From the NCBI RefSeq assembly GCF_009996735.1, contig NZ_JAACYI010000004.1:110971-174970 (forward strand): a stretch of DNA of 64,000 bases. Direction: 5' to 3'. The translations under genes were made by a program, and so were the position numbers. Positions 8,067 to 19,823 of the stretch are shown here, in pieces. The DNA comes from Cellulomonas sp. APG4. GTDB lineage: Bacteria > Actinomycetota > Actinomycetes > Actinomycetales > Cellulomonadaceae. Within the stretch, counting starts at the first letter, position 1; the number at the start of each line of letters is the position of its first letter. Under the pieces are notes generated by a model. It was not told the origin of the DNA. It searched no databases and worked only from the letters and a program-made list of their open reading frames with translations.

Positions 8067-8866
8067 TGCGGATCGCGACCTGGAACATCAACTCGGTACG
8101 CGCGCGGGCGGACCGTGCTGTCGCGTGGCTCGAGCGCACCGGCACCGACGTGCTCGCGCTCCAGGAGACCAAGTGCAGCGACGCGCAGTTCCCGCACGCC
8201 GTGTTCGAGGCCGCGGGCTACGAGGTCGCGCACGTGGGGATCAACCAGTGGAACGGCGTCGCGGTGGTCTCGCGCGTGGGCCTGGCGGACGTCGAGGTCG
8301 GGTTCCCGGGCCAGCCCACCTTCGGAGCCGACGAGCCCGTGGTCGAGGCCCGGGCGATCGCGGCGACCTGCGGCGGGGTAAGGGTCTGGAGCCTCTACGT
8401 GCCGCACGGGCGCGCGGTGGACGACCCGCACTACGCCTACAAGCTCGCGTGGCTCGCGCGGCTGCGCGAGGCCGCCCACGCATGGGTGGACCCGACGACG
8501 GGCGACCCGGACGCGCAGGTCGCGCTCGTGGGTGACTGGAACGTGATCCCGCTCGACTCCGACGTGTGGGACGTGACGAAGTTCGACGGCCACACGCACG
8601 TGACCCCGGCTGAGCGCGAGGCCTTCTTCGCGTTCGCCGAGACCGGGTTCACCGAGGTGTCCCGCGTCCACGTCCCCGACGAGGGCCGGTACACCTACTG
8701 GGACTACCAGCAGCTCGCGTTCCCGAAGAACCGCGGCCTGCGCATCGACTTCGCCTGGACGTCGCCCGCGCTCACGCCGCGCGTGACCGGCGTGACCATC
8801 GACCGCGAGGAGCGCAAGGGCAAGGGCGCCTCGGACCACGTGCCCGTGGTGCTCGACGTCGCGTGA
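8066..8866 (+). CDS. xth: Exodeoxyribonuclease III
   Basis: A 266-residue DNA repair AP-endonuclease/3'-exonuclease of the EEP superfamily. Catalytic blocks visible: NINSVRAR (Asn), LQETKC (metal-binding Glu), YVPHGR, GDWNVIP (Asp and Asn), and the terminal SDHVPVV (catalytic His). Length is typical of the family. The ATG lies 7 nt after a TAGCGT box, so the mRNA is probably leaderless. Transcribed divergently from the SDR gene. Confidence 0.93.
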   Translation: MRIATWNINSVRARADRAVAWLERTGTDVLALQETKCSDAQFPHAVFEAAGYEVAHVGINQWNGVAVVSRVGLADVEVGFPGQPTFGADEPVVEARAIAATCGGVRVWSLYVPHGRAVDDPHYAYKLAWLARLREAAHAWVDPTTGDPDAQVALVGDWNVIPLDSDVWDVTKFDGHTHVTPAEREAFFAFAETGFTEVSRVHVPDEGRYTYWDYQQLAFPKNRGLRIDFAWTSPALTPRVTGVTIDREERKGKGASDHVPVVLDVA

Positions 8867-8926
8867 GTCCCCCGGACGGACGCCCGGTGGCACGCACCGC
8901 GCGCAGCGCGCACTAGGTTGGCCGCC

Positions 8927-9721
8927 ATGAGCAGCCCGGAGCGCGACGGCGACCCCGTCGACGGTGCCCCCGAGCCCTCGACGCCCACCGACGGGTGGTC
9001 GGCCGTCGACCGTCTGCTCGGCGAGCGCGCCCCCGACCCCGCCCACACGTCGCCGTCGGGCGGGTGGGACGACGACCGTCCGTCGCCCGAGGAGCGTGGC
9101 TGGCCCGCGTCGCGTGCGCATGACGACTCGGGCTGGCCGTCGTCGCGCGGCCTCGAGTGGCCGAGCGAGGACGACGAGCGCGCCGCTGCGAGCCCCGCCG
9201 GACCGCCCACGCCCGCGTTCCCTGCGCCCCCGGCACCTGCCACTCCTCCGGCGCCGCGGCCCGCACCCTCGACGTCTCCCGCCGCGCGTGCGCCCTCGAC
9301 CGCGCCGCCCGTTACCCCGCGCGACCCGTACCTGACGAGCCCGGCCACGCAGGGGTCGCACGCGTCGCCGTCGTCGAGCCCGTGGGGACCGCCCGCGCCC
9401 GCCACAGACCCGCACGCACCCCACCCCACCCCGCCGCCCACCGCAGCGACCGCGCCGCCCGGGGGGTGGCAGCAGCTCGAAGGGACCCAGTGGGAGGGGC
9501 TCGCGGTCGCGGCCTTCGTCGTGTCGGTCGTCAGCATGTTCTGCCTCAACCTCTTCGGCCCGGTCGGCATCGTGCTCGGCGCCGTCGCGCTGCAGCGGCT
9601 CGCGCACAGCGGTCGGCGCGGGCGCGGCCTCGCGGGGTGGGCCATCGGTGTGGGTGTCGTGAGCTCGATCATCGGCCTGCTGTTCCTCATCGGCGTGCTC
9701 GCGGACGAGGGGCTGCTGTGA
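8927..9721 (+). CDS. DUF4190 domain protein with proline-rich N-terminus
   Basis: A 264-residue protein. Residues 1-180 are low-complexity, Pro/Ala/Ser/Asp-rich and probably cytoplasmic. A C-terminal DUF4190 unit of two membrane helices follows: LAVAAFVVSVVSMFCLNLFG, a GIVLGAVALQRL linker, then a helix from GWAIGVGVV. The ATG at 8927 sits 7 nt after TAGGTT and has no Shine-Dalgarno, suggesting a leaderless transcript; an in-frame TTG at 8918 overlaps the -10. It overlaps the next gene by GTGA. In actinobacteria such proteins accompany septum-formation-domain proteins, but no molecular function is known. Confidence 0.8.
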   Translation: MSSPERDGDPVDGAPEPSTPTDGWSAVDRLLGERAPDPAHTSPSGGWDDDRPSPEERGWPASRAHDDSGWPSSRGLEWPSEDDERAAASPAGPPTPAFPAPPAPATPPAPRPAPSTSPAARAPSTAPPVTPRDPYLTSPATQGSHASPSSSPWGPPAPATDPHAPHPTPPPTAATAPPGGWQQLEGTQWEGLAVAAFVVSVVSMFCLNLFGPVGIVLGAVALQRLAHSGRRGRGLAGWAIGVGVVSSIIGLLFLIGVLADEGLL

Positions 9722-10311
9722 GCGGCGGACAGCCGGCACCCGGTGCGACGCCGGGCGGGTGGTACCCGCAGGAGGCCTACTACGCGCCGGGCTGGCAGGC
9801 GCCCGCCGGTCCGCCGCCTCCCCGCCGACGCTGGGGCCTGTGGCTGGCGGCCGCTGCGATCGCCCTGGTGGTGCTCGCCGTCGTCGGGTTGCTCACGGCG
9901 CAGCTGGTGCGGGGCCTCGGGACGCGGCCCCTGGGCGAGGTCGAGGCCGCCAGGCAGGCGAACGCGCGTCAGCTCGCGCCGGGCCACTGCGTCGAGCAGC
10001 TCCCGCCCGACGGCGTGGTGGACCGCGTGACGGTGGTCCCGTGTGCCGAGCCCCACGAGGCCGAGGTGGTCGCGAGCCTCGAGCTCGACGACGGCGACTG
10101 GCCCGGCGCGCGCGAGGTGCGGCGCACCGTCGAGCGCTACTGCGAGATGGACGCCGCCCAGCTCGAGGCCGGCCACCGCGCGGTCGTGTGGACGCCGGGC
10201 GAGGAGGGCTGGGGCCAGGGCGACCGCACGGGCCTGTGCCTCGCACAAGCACCGCAGGGCGCCGTCGTCGGCTCGTGGCACGAGGGCACCCCGGTGACCC
10301 CGGCGCCCTGA
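9718..10311 (+). CDS. Membrane-anchored septum-formation-domain protein
   Basis: A 197-residue protein with a short Pro-rich cytoplasmic start, one membrane helix (LWLAAAAIALVVLAVVGLL, about residues 40-58) and an extracytoplasmic septum-formation domain. The domain shows the typical cysteines and CAEPHEAEV block: GHCVEQLP, VPCAEPHEAEVV, ERYCEMD and LCLAQA. The GTG start overlaps the preceding stop by GTGA. Family members are thought to act at the division septum, but the evidence is thin. A lipoprotein of the same family lies at 17,140-17,631. Confidence 0.82.
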   Translation: MSGGQPAPGATPGGWYPQEAYYAPGWQAPAGPPPPRRRWGLWLAAAAIALVVLAVVGLLTAQLVRGLGTRPLGEVEAARQANARQLAPGHCVEQLPPDGVVDRVTVVPCAEPHEAEVVASLELDDGDWPGAREVRRTVERYCEMDAAQLEAGHRAVVWTPGEEGWGQGDRTGLCLAQAPQGAVVGSWHEGTPVTPAP

Positions 10312-10339
10312 CCTCCTCCCCGCGAGGCCGCCACTGCGC

Positions 10340-10392
10340 GCCGAGGTCGCCGGTCGCGCGGCACTACCTCGGCGCGGGGTGGCGACCTCGGC
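10340..10392. repeat. Intergenic inverted repeat GCCGAGGTCGCC / GGCGACCTCGGC
   Basis: Two oppositely oriented copies of a 12-mer (10,340-10,351 and 10,381-10,392) lie in the 93-bp gap between convergent genes. Three more copies lie at 11,911-11,963. The pair can form a 12-bp stem and may act as a bidirectional terminator or a REP-like mobile palindrome. Confidence 0.6.
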
Positions 10393-10404
10393 GGCAGGGT
10401 GGGG

Positions 10405-11259
10405 TCAGGGGGTCGCGGGCGCGGTGACCTCGATGCGGGTCTGCTCACCGTCGGACCGCAGGAGGTAGGTCACGCCCGGCGTCGGCCCGCCCTCACCGCC
10501 CTCGTCGTCGAACACCTCAGGGAACGCCGGTCCGGGCCACCACGCGACGTACCGGCCGTCGGTGATCGTCGCCTCGACCTCGGTGCCGCCGGGCGTCTCG
10601 AGGGTCAGCCCGTCGACCTCGGGGCCCACCCGTCCCTCGGTGAAGGAGACGGTCGGCACCTCCTGGCCTGCCTCGGTGGGGCCGCCGAACTGGAAGAACG
10701 CCCCCTCGACGTGGCCGTCCACGCCGTCGTCGTACGCGACGTCCGAGCCGCTCGCGGCACCCGACGTGACGTAGCCCGCGTCACCCGCGCCGGGCGGCAC
10801 GTGCGCAAGGCACGCGCCCACCAGGTCGCCGCCGGTGTAGAGCAGCGCGACCCAGGCACCCCGACGCTCCGCGACCACCGGCTCAGGGCTCGGCATGCGG
10901 AGCTGGTCCCGGCACGCGGCGTCGGCGACGGCGCGGTCGGCCGCGGCGAGCGTGCCGGGCGAAGCCGACCAGGACGCGTAGGCCGGGTGCGCACCGCCGA
11001 GCTGGCCCGGCAGCGCCCAGCCCACGGCCGCCAGGGCCGCAGCCGCCGCGGGGATCGCGACCCACCTGACGGCGGGCCGACGGCGGTCGGGCGGCTCGAC
11101 GGCGAGCGGTGCCGCTGGGTCGCTCGCGAGGATGCGGTGCCGCGCGGCCTCGGCGCGGCGCAGCGGCACGTCGTCGACGGGGGGCGCGGGGTCGAGGCGA
11201 CGCAGCATCACGTCGGTACGGGCGGGGATGAGGTCCTGCGTGCTGGTGTCCATGATCAC
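10405..11259 (-). CDS. Single-pass membrane protein, probable partner of the adjacent ECF sigma factor
   Basis: A 284-residue protein with a charged cytoplasmic region of about 65 residues, one membrane helix (AIPAAAAALAAVGWALPG) and an extracytoplasmic part of about 190 residues. The start overlaps the sigma-factor stop by GTGA, with an ATG two codons later. That coupling is typical of anti-sigma factors, yet no ZAS motif (HxxxCxxC) is visible, so it may be a non-ZAS anti-sigma factor or a CU044_5270-like protein. The regulatory role rests on context only. Confidence 0.6.
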   Translation of the reverse strand: MIMDTSTQDLIPARTDVMLRRLDPAPPVDDVPLRRAEAARHRILASDPAAPLAVEPPDRRRPAVRWVAIPAAAAALAAVGWALPGQLGGAHPAYASWSASPGTLAAADRAVADAACRDQLRMPSPEPVVAERRGAWVALLYTGGDLVGACLAHVPPGAGDAGYVTSGAASGSDVAYDDGVDGHVEGAFFQFGGPTEAGQEVPTVSFTEGRVGPEVDGLTLETPGGTEVEATITDGRYVAWWPGPAFPEVFDDEGGEGGPTPGVTYLLRSDGEQTRIEVTAPATP

Positions 11260-11852
11260 TCCGTGCTGGCGTGCGGGGCGGTGGACGGAGCGAGGGAGCG
11301 CGCGGGCGTCGTCGGCGCGCTACCCGCGGTGGTCGCACCGGGGGCGGGTTCGGGGTCGAGCAGGCGGCGCAGACGCCGTCGGGCGCGGTGCAGGCGGAGG
11401 CGGTACGCGACAGCTGAGATGCCGAGCACCCGGCCGGCCTGCGGTGACGGGAGGTCCTCCCAGACCGCGAGCGCGAGCACCTCCTGCTCGTCGGCGGTCA
11501 GGCGCCGCCAGGCCGCGGCGAGGTCGACGTGCCGCGCGACGTCGTCGGCGGTGAGCTGCTCGGCCGACGACGGCGCGGTGGCGATGCGCACCATGAGCGC
11601 GTCACGCCGGGCCTCGCCGCGCCGGTCGTTGAGCAGGCAGCGGCGCGCGGTGCCGAAGAGCCAGGCGCGTGCGTCGTCGGGCCGCGGCGGGACGTCGTCG
11701 AGACGGCGCCAGGCGACGAGGAAGGCCTCGTGGACGACGTCCTCGGCGCGACCCGGGCCCGCGCGGCGCTGGACGAAGCGCAGGACGTCGGCGTACGTGG
11801 CGTCGTAGAGGTCGGCGAAGCGCTCCTCACGAGCGCGGCGGAGATCGGTCAC
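11256..11852 (-). CDS. ECF-family RNA polymerase sigma factor
   Basis: A 198-residue sigma-70 family factor. Region 2 is visible as FADLYDATYADVLRFVQRR followed by AEDVVHEAFLVAWRRL and AWLFGTARRCLLNDRR. Region 4 is AWRRLTADEQEVLALAVWEDL with a helix-turn-helix SPQAGRVLGISAVAYRLRLHRARRRL. A Pro/Ala-rich tail of about 40 residues follows. It directs RNA polymerase to a specific stress or envelope regulon, which cannot be identified from this sequence. It is co-transcribed with the membrane protein downstream. Confidence 0.9.
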   Translation of the reverse strand: MTDLRRAREERFADLYDATYADVLRFVQRRAGPGRAEDVVHEAFLVAWRRLDDVPPRPDDARAWLFGTARRCLLNDRRGEARRDALMVRIATAPSSAEQLTADDVARHVDLAAAWRRLTADEQEVLALAVWEDLPSPQAGRVLGISAVAYRLRLHRARRRLRRLLDPEPAPGATTAGSAPTTPARSLAPSTAPHASTE

Positions 11853-11910
11853 ACCTCTACCTGTCCGCCCACACCCCCACTGTGTCGCACGGACCTGCGC
11901 CGCGCTGCCC

Positions 11911-11963
11911 GCCGAGGTCGCCGCTCCCGGCCGAGGTCGCCAGGAGCGGCCGGCGACCTCGGC
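11911..11963. repeat. Three further copies of the GCCGAGGTCGCC intergenic repeat
   Basis: GCCGAGGTCGCC at 11,911-11,922 and 11,930-11,941, and its reverse complement at 11,952-11,963. They lie between the clpB 3' end and the sigma-factor start. The last copy lies just beyond the clpB stop and could form its terminator stem with either upstream copy. The same 12-mer occurs at 10,340-10,392. Confidence 0.6.
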
Positions 11964-11976
11964 GCGGGGCGGTGGG

Positions 11977-14598
<2,622 letters not shown>

Positions 14599-14643
14599 GG
14601 CTTCCTCCGGTCGATCCGACTCGTCTGACCTTCAGAACGAGCC

Positions 14644-14672
14644 CAGAGTTGAGCCTATTCCGCTCAACTCTG
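14644..14672. promoter_or_regulatory. HAIR-like inverted repeat (HspR operator) upstream of clpB
   Basis: Perfect 10-bp arms CAGAGTTGAG and CTCAACTCTG are separated by 9 bp. The inner TTGAG-N9-CTCAA matches the spacing of the HspR-associated inverted repeat (CTTGAGT-N7-ACTCAAG) that controls dnaK and clpB in actinobacteria. Its position just upstream of clpB supports heat-shock derepression by HspR. Confidence 0.75.
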
Positions 14673-14740
14673 GTTGGCGAGTGGATGGCCGGCTGTGGGC
14701 GGGGGTGCCGGTGCGATCACCGCTGTGGGAGGGTCGACCC

Positions 14741-15721
14741 ATGCGCATGCGTCCCCTCAAGGCCCTGGCCCTCGTCGGCGTGCTGGCGGTCACCCTGTCC
14801 GGCTGCCTCAAGATGAACCTCGACCTCGAGCTCCAGCCCGACGACACGATCGACGGCACGATGGTCTTCGCGGTCTCGCGAGACCTCGCGGAGTCGCTCG
14901 AGATGGACCCCGAGCAGATGGCGCAGGAGATGCGCGACGACATGCTCGCCGACAGCCCCGACGGCGCGACCGCCGAGCCGTACGACGACGGCGACTTCGT
15001 GGGCAGCACCATGACCTTCGAGGGCGAGCCGCTCGACGCGTTCGCCGGAGACGAGTCGCTGTCCATCACGCGCGAGGGCGACGAGTTCGTCGTCACGGGC
15101 GAGCTCGACCTCACCGAGGGTGCGGACGAGATGATCCCCGGCATGACGGACGACCTCGACGTGAGCGTCGCCCTCACCTTCCCGGGTGCCGTGAGCGAGC
15201 ACGACGGCGAGCTCGAGGGCACGACGGTCACATGGGTCGCCGCACCCGGCGAGGTCACCCCGATCAACGCGCGCGGCAGCGCGGAGGCGAGTGCGCTGGG
15301 TGCCCTCGCGGGCGGTTCGTCGCTGCTGCTGATCGGCGGCGGGATCCTGACGCTGCTGCTCGTGGCCGCCGTCGTGCTGTTCCTCGTGCTGCGCTCGCGC
15401 AGGTCGGGCGGCCCCGCGGTCGCACCCGCGACGGCCTACGGGCCGGCCCCCGTCGCCTACCCGGGCGGCCCCGAGACGCCGTCGGTGGCCGAGTCGGCCG
15501 CCGCGCCGGTTGCGCCGGCACCGCCCGTCCCGCCCGCACCGCCTGTCCCGCCGGCGCCGCCCGCCTCGCCCGAGGTGCCGACGCCGTCGGCCGAGGCCGA
15601 CCGTCCGTCGACCGACGGCGACGGTCCCACCGCCGAGACGACGCCGTCGCCCGTGCAGGACGACGCGCCCGCCGAGGCCTCCGACGACACGACGCGGCCC
15701 GACGGCGACCGCCCGTCCTGA
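14741..15721 (+). CDS. LppM-like lipoprotein with C-terminal membrane helix
   Basis: A 326-residue protein starting at the ATG after GGAGGGTCGACCC. A lipoprotein signal peptide ends in the lipobox LSGC (Cys about residue 22). A soluble domain follows with the LppM-like pattern [27 protein letters not shown]. Near residue 200 is a strong membrane helix ([20 protein letters not shown]), then a basic stop and a Pro/Ala/Asp-rich cytoplasmic tail of about 110 residues. In mycobacteria LppM is a surface protein affecting phagosome maturation; here the role is probably envelope-related. It is divergent from clpB. Confidence 0.8.
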   Translation: MRMRPLKALALVGVLAVTLSGCLKMNLDLELQPDDTIDGTMVFAVSRDLAESLEMDPEQMAQEMRDDMLADSPDGATAEPYDDGDFVGSTMTFEGEPLDAFAGDESLSITREGDEFVVTGELDLTEGADEMIPGMTDDLDVSVALTFPGAVSEHDGELEGTTVTWVAAPGEVTPINARGSAEASALGALAGGSSLLLIGGGILTLLLVAAVVLFLVLRSRRSGGPAVAPATAYGPAPVAYPGGPETPSVAESAAAPVAPAPPVPPAPPVPPAPPASPEVPTPSAEADRPSTDGDGPTAETTPSPVQDDAPAEASDDTTRPDGDRPS

Positions 15722-15792
15722 GGAGGCACCGGGCGCGGTCCCGGGTGGCATGATCGGCATGAGCAACGTCGCCGCCGCGGAAAGGACGAGCC

Positions 15793-16188
15793 GTGCCGAT
15801 CGTCGTCGGGTTCACCCCCACCCCTGAGGGCGAGGCCGCCGTCGCGCGCGCCGTCGTCGAGGCCCGTGCGCACGGGCAGGACCTCCTGGTGCTCAACGTG
15901 TCGGCGCGCAGCGACCCGCCCGAGGAGACGTTCGCCTCGGACGCCGAGATCGCGACGCTCGAGGAGACCCTCGCCGCGAGCGGCGTCCCCCACGAGGTCC
16001 GTCAGCTCGTCCGCGGCAAGGACCCGGCGGACGAGGTGGTCGAGATCGCCCGGGCCGCCGGTGCCGAGATGATCGTCATCGGCCTGCGGCACCGCAGCCC
16101 GGTCGGCAAGCTGCTGCTCGGCAGCAACTCCCAGCGCATCCTGCTCGAGGCCGGGTGCCCGGTGCTGGCGGTCAAGGCCGCACGATGA
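15793..16188 (+). CDS. Universal stress protein family
   Basis: A 131-residue single UspA domain. The start is GTG with GGAAAGGACGA upstream. The ATP-binding pattern is visible as IVVGFTPTPEG at the start and VIGLRHRSPVGKLLLGSNSQRILLEAGCPVLAV at the end (G-2x-G-9x-G(S) motif), suggesting an ATP-binding member. It overlaps the next gene by ATGA, so a stress protein and a hydrolase are co-translated. Confidence 0.88.
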   Translation: MPIVVGFTPTPEGEAAVARAVVEARAHGQDLLVLNVSARSDPPEETFASDAEIATLEETLAASGVPHEVRQLVRGKDPADEVVEIARAAGAEMIVIGLRHRSPVGKLLLGSNSQRILLEAGCPVLAVKAAR

Positions 16189-17159
16189 CCACGACGGGCG
16201 GGCCCGCCTGGCAGCCCGACGTGCTGGGCGACGGCTGGGAGCAGACGGTCCTCACCCTGCCCGACGACGACCAGGGGGCCGCGGTCACCACGGTGATCCG
16301 GCACACGGGACCGCGCACGAGCCGGCACGCGGTGCTCTACGTGCACGGCTACGTCGACTACTTCTTCCAGACGCACCTCGCCGACGCGTGGACGGCGCTC
16401 GGCTACGACTTCTACGCGGTCGACCTGCGCACGCACGGCCGCTCCCTGCTGCCGCACCAGCGGCCGAACTACGTGCGCGACCTCGCGCTGCACGGCCAGG
16501 AGCTCGACCGGGTCGCGGCCCTGATCCGTGCCGAGGGCCACGACCGCCTCGTCGTGAACGGCCACTCGACCGGCGGGCTCGTCGCCGCGCTGTGGGCCCA
16601 CGCGCGACGCGGTCGCGGCGTCGTCGACGGCCTCGTGCTCAACAGCCCGTGGCTCGAGCTCAACCGCGGGTGGTTCGACCGCGTGGTGAGCACGCGGTTG
16701 ATCGACGTGCTCGGCCGGTTCGCCCCGTACGTCGTCGTCGGCCAGATCGCGCCCTTCTACGGCCGGCACCTGCACCGGGACACGGGCGGGACGTGGGACT
16801 ACGACCTCGCGTGGAAGCCGCACGAGGGCTTCGGCGTGCGCGCGGGCTGGATGCGCAGCGTGCGGCGCGGGCACCGCGCCGTCGCCCGGGGGCTCGCGAT
16901 CGACGTGCCCGTGCTCGTGTGCACGAGCGACGCCACGGGCCCGCACGACCGGTTCCACGACGCGCTCGACCGCACCGACAGCGTGCTGGCCGTCGAGCAC
17001 ATGCTCGAGCGAGCCCCGCTCCTCGGCCCGGACGTGACGGTGGTCCAGGTGCCGGGCGGCGTCCACGACCTCGCGCTGTCGCCCGAGCCCGCGCGCACCG
17101 CCTACCTCGACGCGGTAGCGACCTGGGTGCGCGCTCGGCTCAGCGCGCCGCGCCCTTGA
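16185..17159 (+). CDS. Alpha/beta hydrolase (monoglyceride-lipase-like)
   Basis: A 324-residue serine hydrolase of the Hydrolase_4/S33 type. The oxyanion region is VLYVHGYVDY, the nucleophile elbow NGHSTGG (Ser about 120), the acid probably lies in CTSDATG, and the catalytic His is in GVHDLALS near the end. No signal peptide is present, so it is cytoplasmic. It is coupled by ATGA to the universal stress protein. Its 3' end overlaps the convergent septum-formation lipoprotein by 20 bp. The substrate may be a lipid or ester. Confidence 0.83.
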   Translation: MTTTGGPAWQPDVLGDGWEQTVLTLPDDDQGAAVTTVIRHTGPRTSRHAVLYVHGYVDYFFQTHLADAWTALGYDFYAVDLRTHGRSLLPHQRPNYVRDLALHGQELDRVAALIRAEGHDRLVVNGHSTGGLVAALWAHARRGRGVVDGLVLNSPWLELNRGWFDRVVSTRLIDVLGRFAPYVVVGQIAPFYGRHLHRDTGGTWDYDLAWKPHEGFGVRAGWMRSVRRGHRAVARGLAIDVPVLVCTSDATGPHDRFHDALDRTDSVLAVEHMLERAPLLGPDVTVVQVPGGVHDLALSPEPARTAYLDAVATWVRARLSAPRP

Positions 17160-17631
17160 GCGTCCCGGTGACCGGCTCGGCCGAGAGGAGCAGGCACGTG
17201 ACCTCACGGTCGTCGAGCGCTGTCCAACCCTCCTCCTGCGGGTAGAGCAGGGTGTAGTCGAGCTCCGAGTCCTCGTAGGCCATCCCGACGAAGGTGCTGA
17301 ACTCGCCGTAGCAGAACTCGTCGGCCTGGTCCTCGAGATCGGCCGGGTAGTCGCCCTCGGGGAACTCCATCGCGGCGTAGACCTCGGTGTCGTGCGGCTC
17401 GCCGCACGGGATCGCGGGGACGGACTCGACCTCGTCCGCGAGCGTGCTGGAGTCCATGCAGTCGCCGACCTTGATCGAGAACACGCTCGCGTCGGAGGCC
17501 TCGGTGATCTCACCCGTCTCGTCGTCCCGCACCGGGTCACCCGGGCCGAAGAGCGAGCAGCCGGTGACGGTGGTGGCGAGCAGGCCGGCGACCACGAGGG
17601 TGCGCGCGGCGGTCCGGGCGGTGCGGGTCAT
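17140..17631 (-). CDS. Septum-formation-domain lipoprotein
   Basis: A 163-residue secreted lipoprotein. An Arg-rich start (MTRTARTAARTLVVAGLLAT) leads to the lipobox VTGC. The septum-formation domain then shows GDCMDSS, IPCGEPHDTEVY, CYGEF and a Cys near the C-terminus (EVTCLLL). It is related to the domain at 9,718-10,311. It ends inside the convergent hydrolase gene by 20 bp. Presumed to act at the outer face of the membrane; the biochemical role is unknown. Confidence 0.82.
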   Translation of the reverse strand: MTRTARTAARTLVVAGLLATTVTGCSLFGPGDPVRDDETGEITEASDASVFSIKVGDCMDSSTLADEVESVPAIPCGEPHDTEVYAAMEFPEGDYPADLEDQADEFCYGEFSTFVGMAYEDSELDYTLLYPQEEGWTALDDREVTCLLLSAEPVTGTLKGAAR

Positions 17632-17769
17632 GGAGGGTCCTTCGGATCGGTTCGGCGGAGGTGCGCGAGCGCGACGCCGAGCCCGGGCACAGGGACTGTA
17701 GCGGTACGGGCGTGGGCCCCGAGAGCGCCGTCCGGGCGATAGCGTGCGTGCTCGACCAGAGGAGGCCCG

Positions 17770-18522
17770 GTGGACGCGGCGTCGCAGCGGTTCCGGCAGG
17801 ACCCGACTCGCCCGCACGCGCCGCTACGGACCTTCCACCCGCGCCGCAGCCCGCTCGGTGCGGCCGCGGCCGAGGCCCTCGAGTCCCTGTGGCCGCGGTG
17901 GGGCTTCTCGGTGCACGACCCTGCCGACCCACCTCCCCTCGACACCGACGGCGTGCTCGACACACGCGCCCTCTTCGGCCGCACCGCCCCTCTCGTCCTC
18001 GAGATCGGCTCGGGCATGGGCGAGGCCGTCACCGCGATGGCGGCCGCCGACCCCGCACGGGACTACCTCGCCGTCGAGGCGCACGTCCCGGGGCTCGCGA
18101 GCACCCTCCAGCACATCCGCGACCGCCGGCTCGGCAACGTGCGGCTCGCCCACGGCGACGCCCTCGAGCTGCTCCGGCAGCACGTCGCCGAGGGCTCGCT
18201 CGACGCCGTCCACGTCTTCTTCCCCGACCCGTGGCCCAAGACGCGCCACCACAAGCGTCGGATCATCGCGCCCGAGCGGGTGGCGCTGCTCGTCTCGCGC
18301 CTGCGGCCGGGGGGCGTGCTCCACTGCGCCACGGACTGGGCCCCCTACGCCGAGCAGATGCTCGAGGTGCTCCGCGCCCACCCCGAGCTCTCGGTGGACC
18401 ACGACGGGTTCTCACCGCGTCCGCCGCACAGGCCGTTGACGAAGTTCGAGCGCCGGGGCCTCGAGCTGGGCCACCCCGTCGCCGACGTCGTCGCGCGGCG
18501 GGTCGGGCGCACGGACGGCTGA
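17770..18522 (+). CDS. trmB: tRNA (guanine-N7)-methyltransferase
   Basis: A 250-residue AdoMet-dependent enzyme that makes m7G46 in the tRNA variable loop. The AdoMet motif is LEIGSGMGE (about 75-83), the acidic residue lies in YLAVEAHVPG, and the TrmB signature is FFPDPWPKTRHHKRR with LTKFE near the C-terminus. The GTG start has AGAGGAGG upstream. A TAGCGT-like -10 at about 17,741 gives a short leader. Confidence 0.95.
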   Translation: MDAASQRFRQDPTRPHAPLRTFHPRRSPLGAAAAEALESLWPRWGFSVHDPADPPPLDTDGVLDTRALFGRTAPLVLEIGSGMGEAVTAMAAADPARDYLAVEAHVPGLASTLQHIRDRRLGNVRLAHGDALELLRQHVAEGSLDAVHVFFPDPWPKTRHHKRRIIAPERVALLVSRLRPGGVLHCATDWAPYAEQMLEVLRAHPELSVDHDGFSPRPPHRPLTKFERRGLELGHPVADVVARRVGRTDG

Positions 18523-18545
18523 CGCCGTGCCGCCTGCGCCGGTCG

Positions 18546-19823
18546 TCAGCCCTCGACCGCGCGCTCGCGCACCTCGAGCCGCAGGATCCGCCGACCGTCG
18601 ACCTCGGCGACGCGCAGCTCGTGACCGTCCACCGGCACCACGTCACCCACCTCGCCGAGCCGGCCCAGCCGGTCGACGACGTAGCCCGCCGCGGTCTCGT
18701 AGGGACCGTCGGCGAGCTCGACGCCGGTCTGCTCGGCGAACTCCTCGATCGTGATCCCGGCGTCCACGTCGCGCACGCCCGGCCGCGCGACGCGCGTGGG
18801 CTCCTGCACGTCGTACTCGTCGCGGATGTCGCCCACGAGCTCCTCGACCAGGTCCTCGAGCGTGACGATGCCGTCGGTCCCGCCGTACTCGTCGACGACG
18901 ACGGCGATGTGCACGCCCTGCGCGCGCATCTCGGACAGCGACGGGAGCACGTGGTTGGTCGCCGGCAGGTAGAGCAGGTCGCGCGTCAGGTCGCGCACGT
19001 GCGCGTCCGGGTCGGCCCCCAGCAGCTCGCGCACGTGCAGGAACCCCACGACGTCGTCGAAGCTCTCGCCGGTCACCGGGTAGCGCGAGTACGGGCTCTG
19101 CAGCACGACCACGGACGCGTCGCGGACGGTCAGGTCCGCCGCGAGGAACGTCACGTCGCCGCGTGGCCGCATGACCTCGCTCAGCGGCCGGTCGGCCGCG
19201 TCGAAGACGTCGTTGAGGATGCGCCGCTCGTCCTCGGCGAGACCCTCGTGCGCGGCCACGAGGTCACGCAGCTCCTCCTCGGACATCTCCTCCGAGCGGG
19301 CGTGCGGGTCTCCCCCGAGCACGCGCACGACGGCGTTCGTGGACACCGAGAGCAGCCACACCACGGGACGCATGAGGGTCGCGAAGCGGTCGAGCGGCGG
19401 GCCCACGAGCAGCGCGACCGTCTGTGCCCGCTGGAGCGCGAACCGCTTGGGGACCAGCTCGCCGAGCACGAGCGAGAGGTAGGCGATGACCAGGGTCAGC
19501 ACCACGAGCGAGAGGGTCTCCGCGAGCCCGCGCGGCAGGCCGAGTGCCTCGAGACCCGGCACGAAGTCCGGCGCGAGCGTCGAGGCCCCGTAGGCGGCCG
19601 AGAAGAACCCGGCGACCGTGACGCCGATCTGCACCGCGGCGAGGAACCGGTTGGGGTCGCGTGCGACGGAGGCGACCCGCGCGCCGCGCGCGCTCTCGGT
19701 CGCGAGGCGGTTGACCTGGCTCTCGCGCAGCGAGACGAGGGCGATCTCGGTACCGGCGAACACGCCACCGATGAGCACGAACAGCAGCACGAGACCGATG
19801 TTGAGGAGGGTCTCGACGTCCAT
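18546..19823 (-). CDS. CNNM/HlyC-CorC family transporter with CBS pair
   Basis: A 425-residue membrane protein. The CNNM (DUF21) domain at about 1-185 has the hallmark [33 protein letters not shown] and [13 protein letters not shown] Bateman CBS pair follows at about 200-330 ([26 protein letters not shown]), and then a CorC_HlyC C-terminal domain. Relatives take part in Mg2+ or Co2+ efflux. The ATG at 19,823 is preferred over the GTG one codon upstream. It lies divergently next to the riboswitch-controlled terC, also a metal gene. Confidence 0.9.
   Translation of the reverse strand: MDVETLLNIGLVLLFVLIGGVFAGTEIALVSLRESQVNRLATESARGARVASVARDPNRFLAAVQIGVTVAGFFSAAYGASTLAPDFVPGLEALGLPRGLAETLSLVVLTLVIAYLSLVLGELVPKRFALQRAQTVALLVGPPLDRFATLMRPVVWLLSVSTNAVVRVLGGDPHARSEEMSEEELRDLVAAHEGLAEDERRILNDVFDAADRPLSEVMRPRGDVTFLAADLTVRDASVVVLQSPYSRYPVTGESFDDVVGFLHVRELLGADPDAHVRDLTRDLLYLPATNHVLPSLSEMRAQGVHIAVVVDEYGGTDGIVTLEDLVEELVGDIRDEYDVQEPTRVARPGVRDVDAGITIEEFAEQTGVELADGPYETAAGYVVDRLGRLGEVGDVVPVDGHELRVAEVDGRRILRLEVRERAVEG

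Noticed and set aside
7139..9739. 866-codon minus-strand open frame across SDR, xth and DUF4190
   Set aside because: Crosses genes with clear family motifs on the other strand or in another frame; low-complexity translation.
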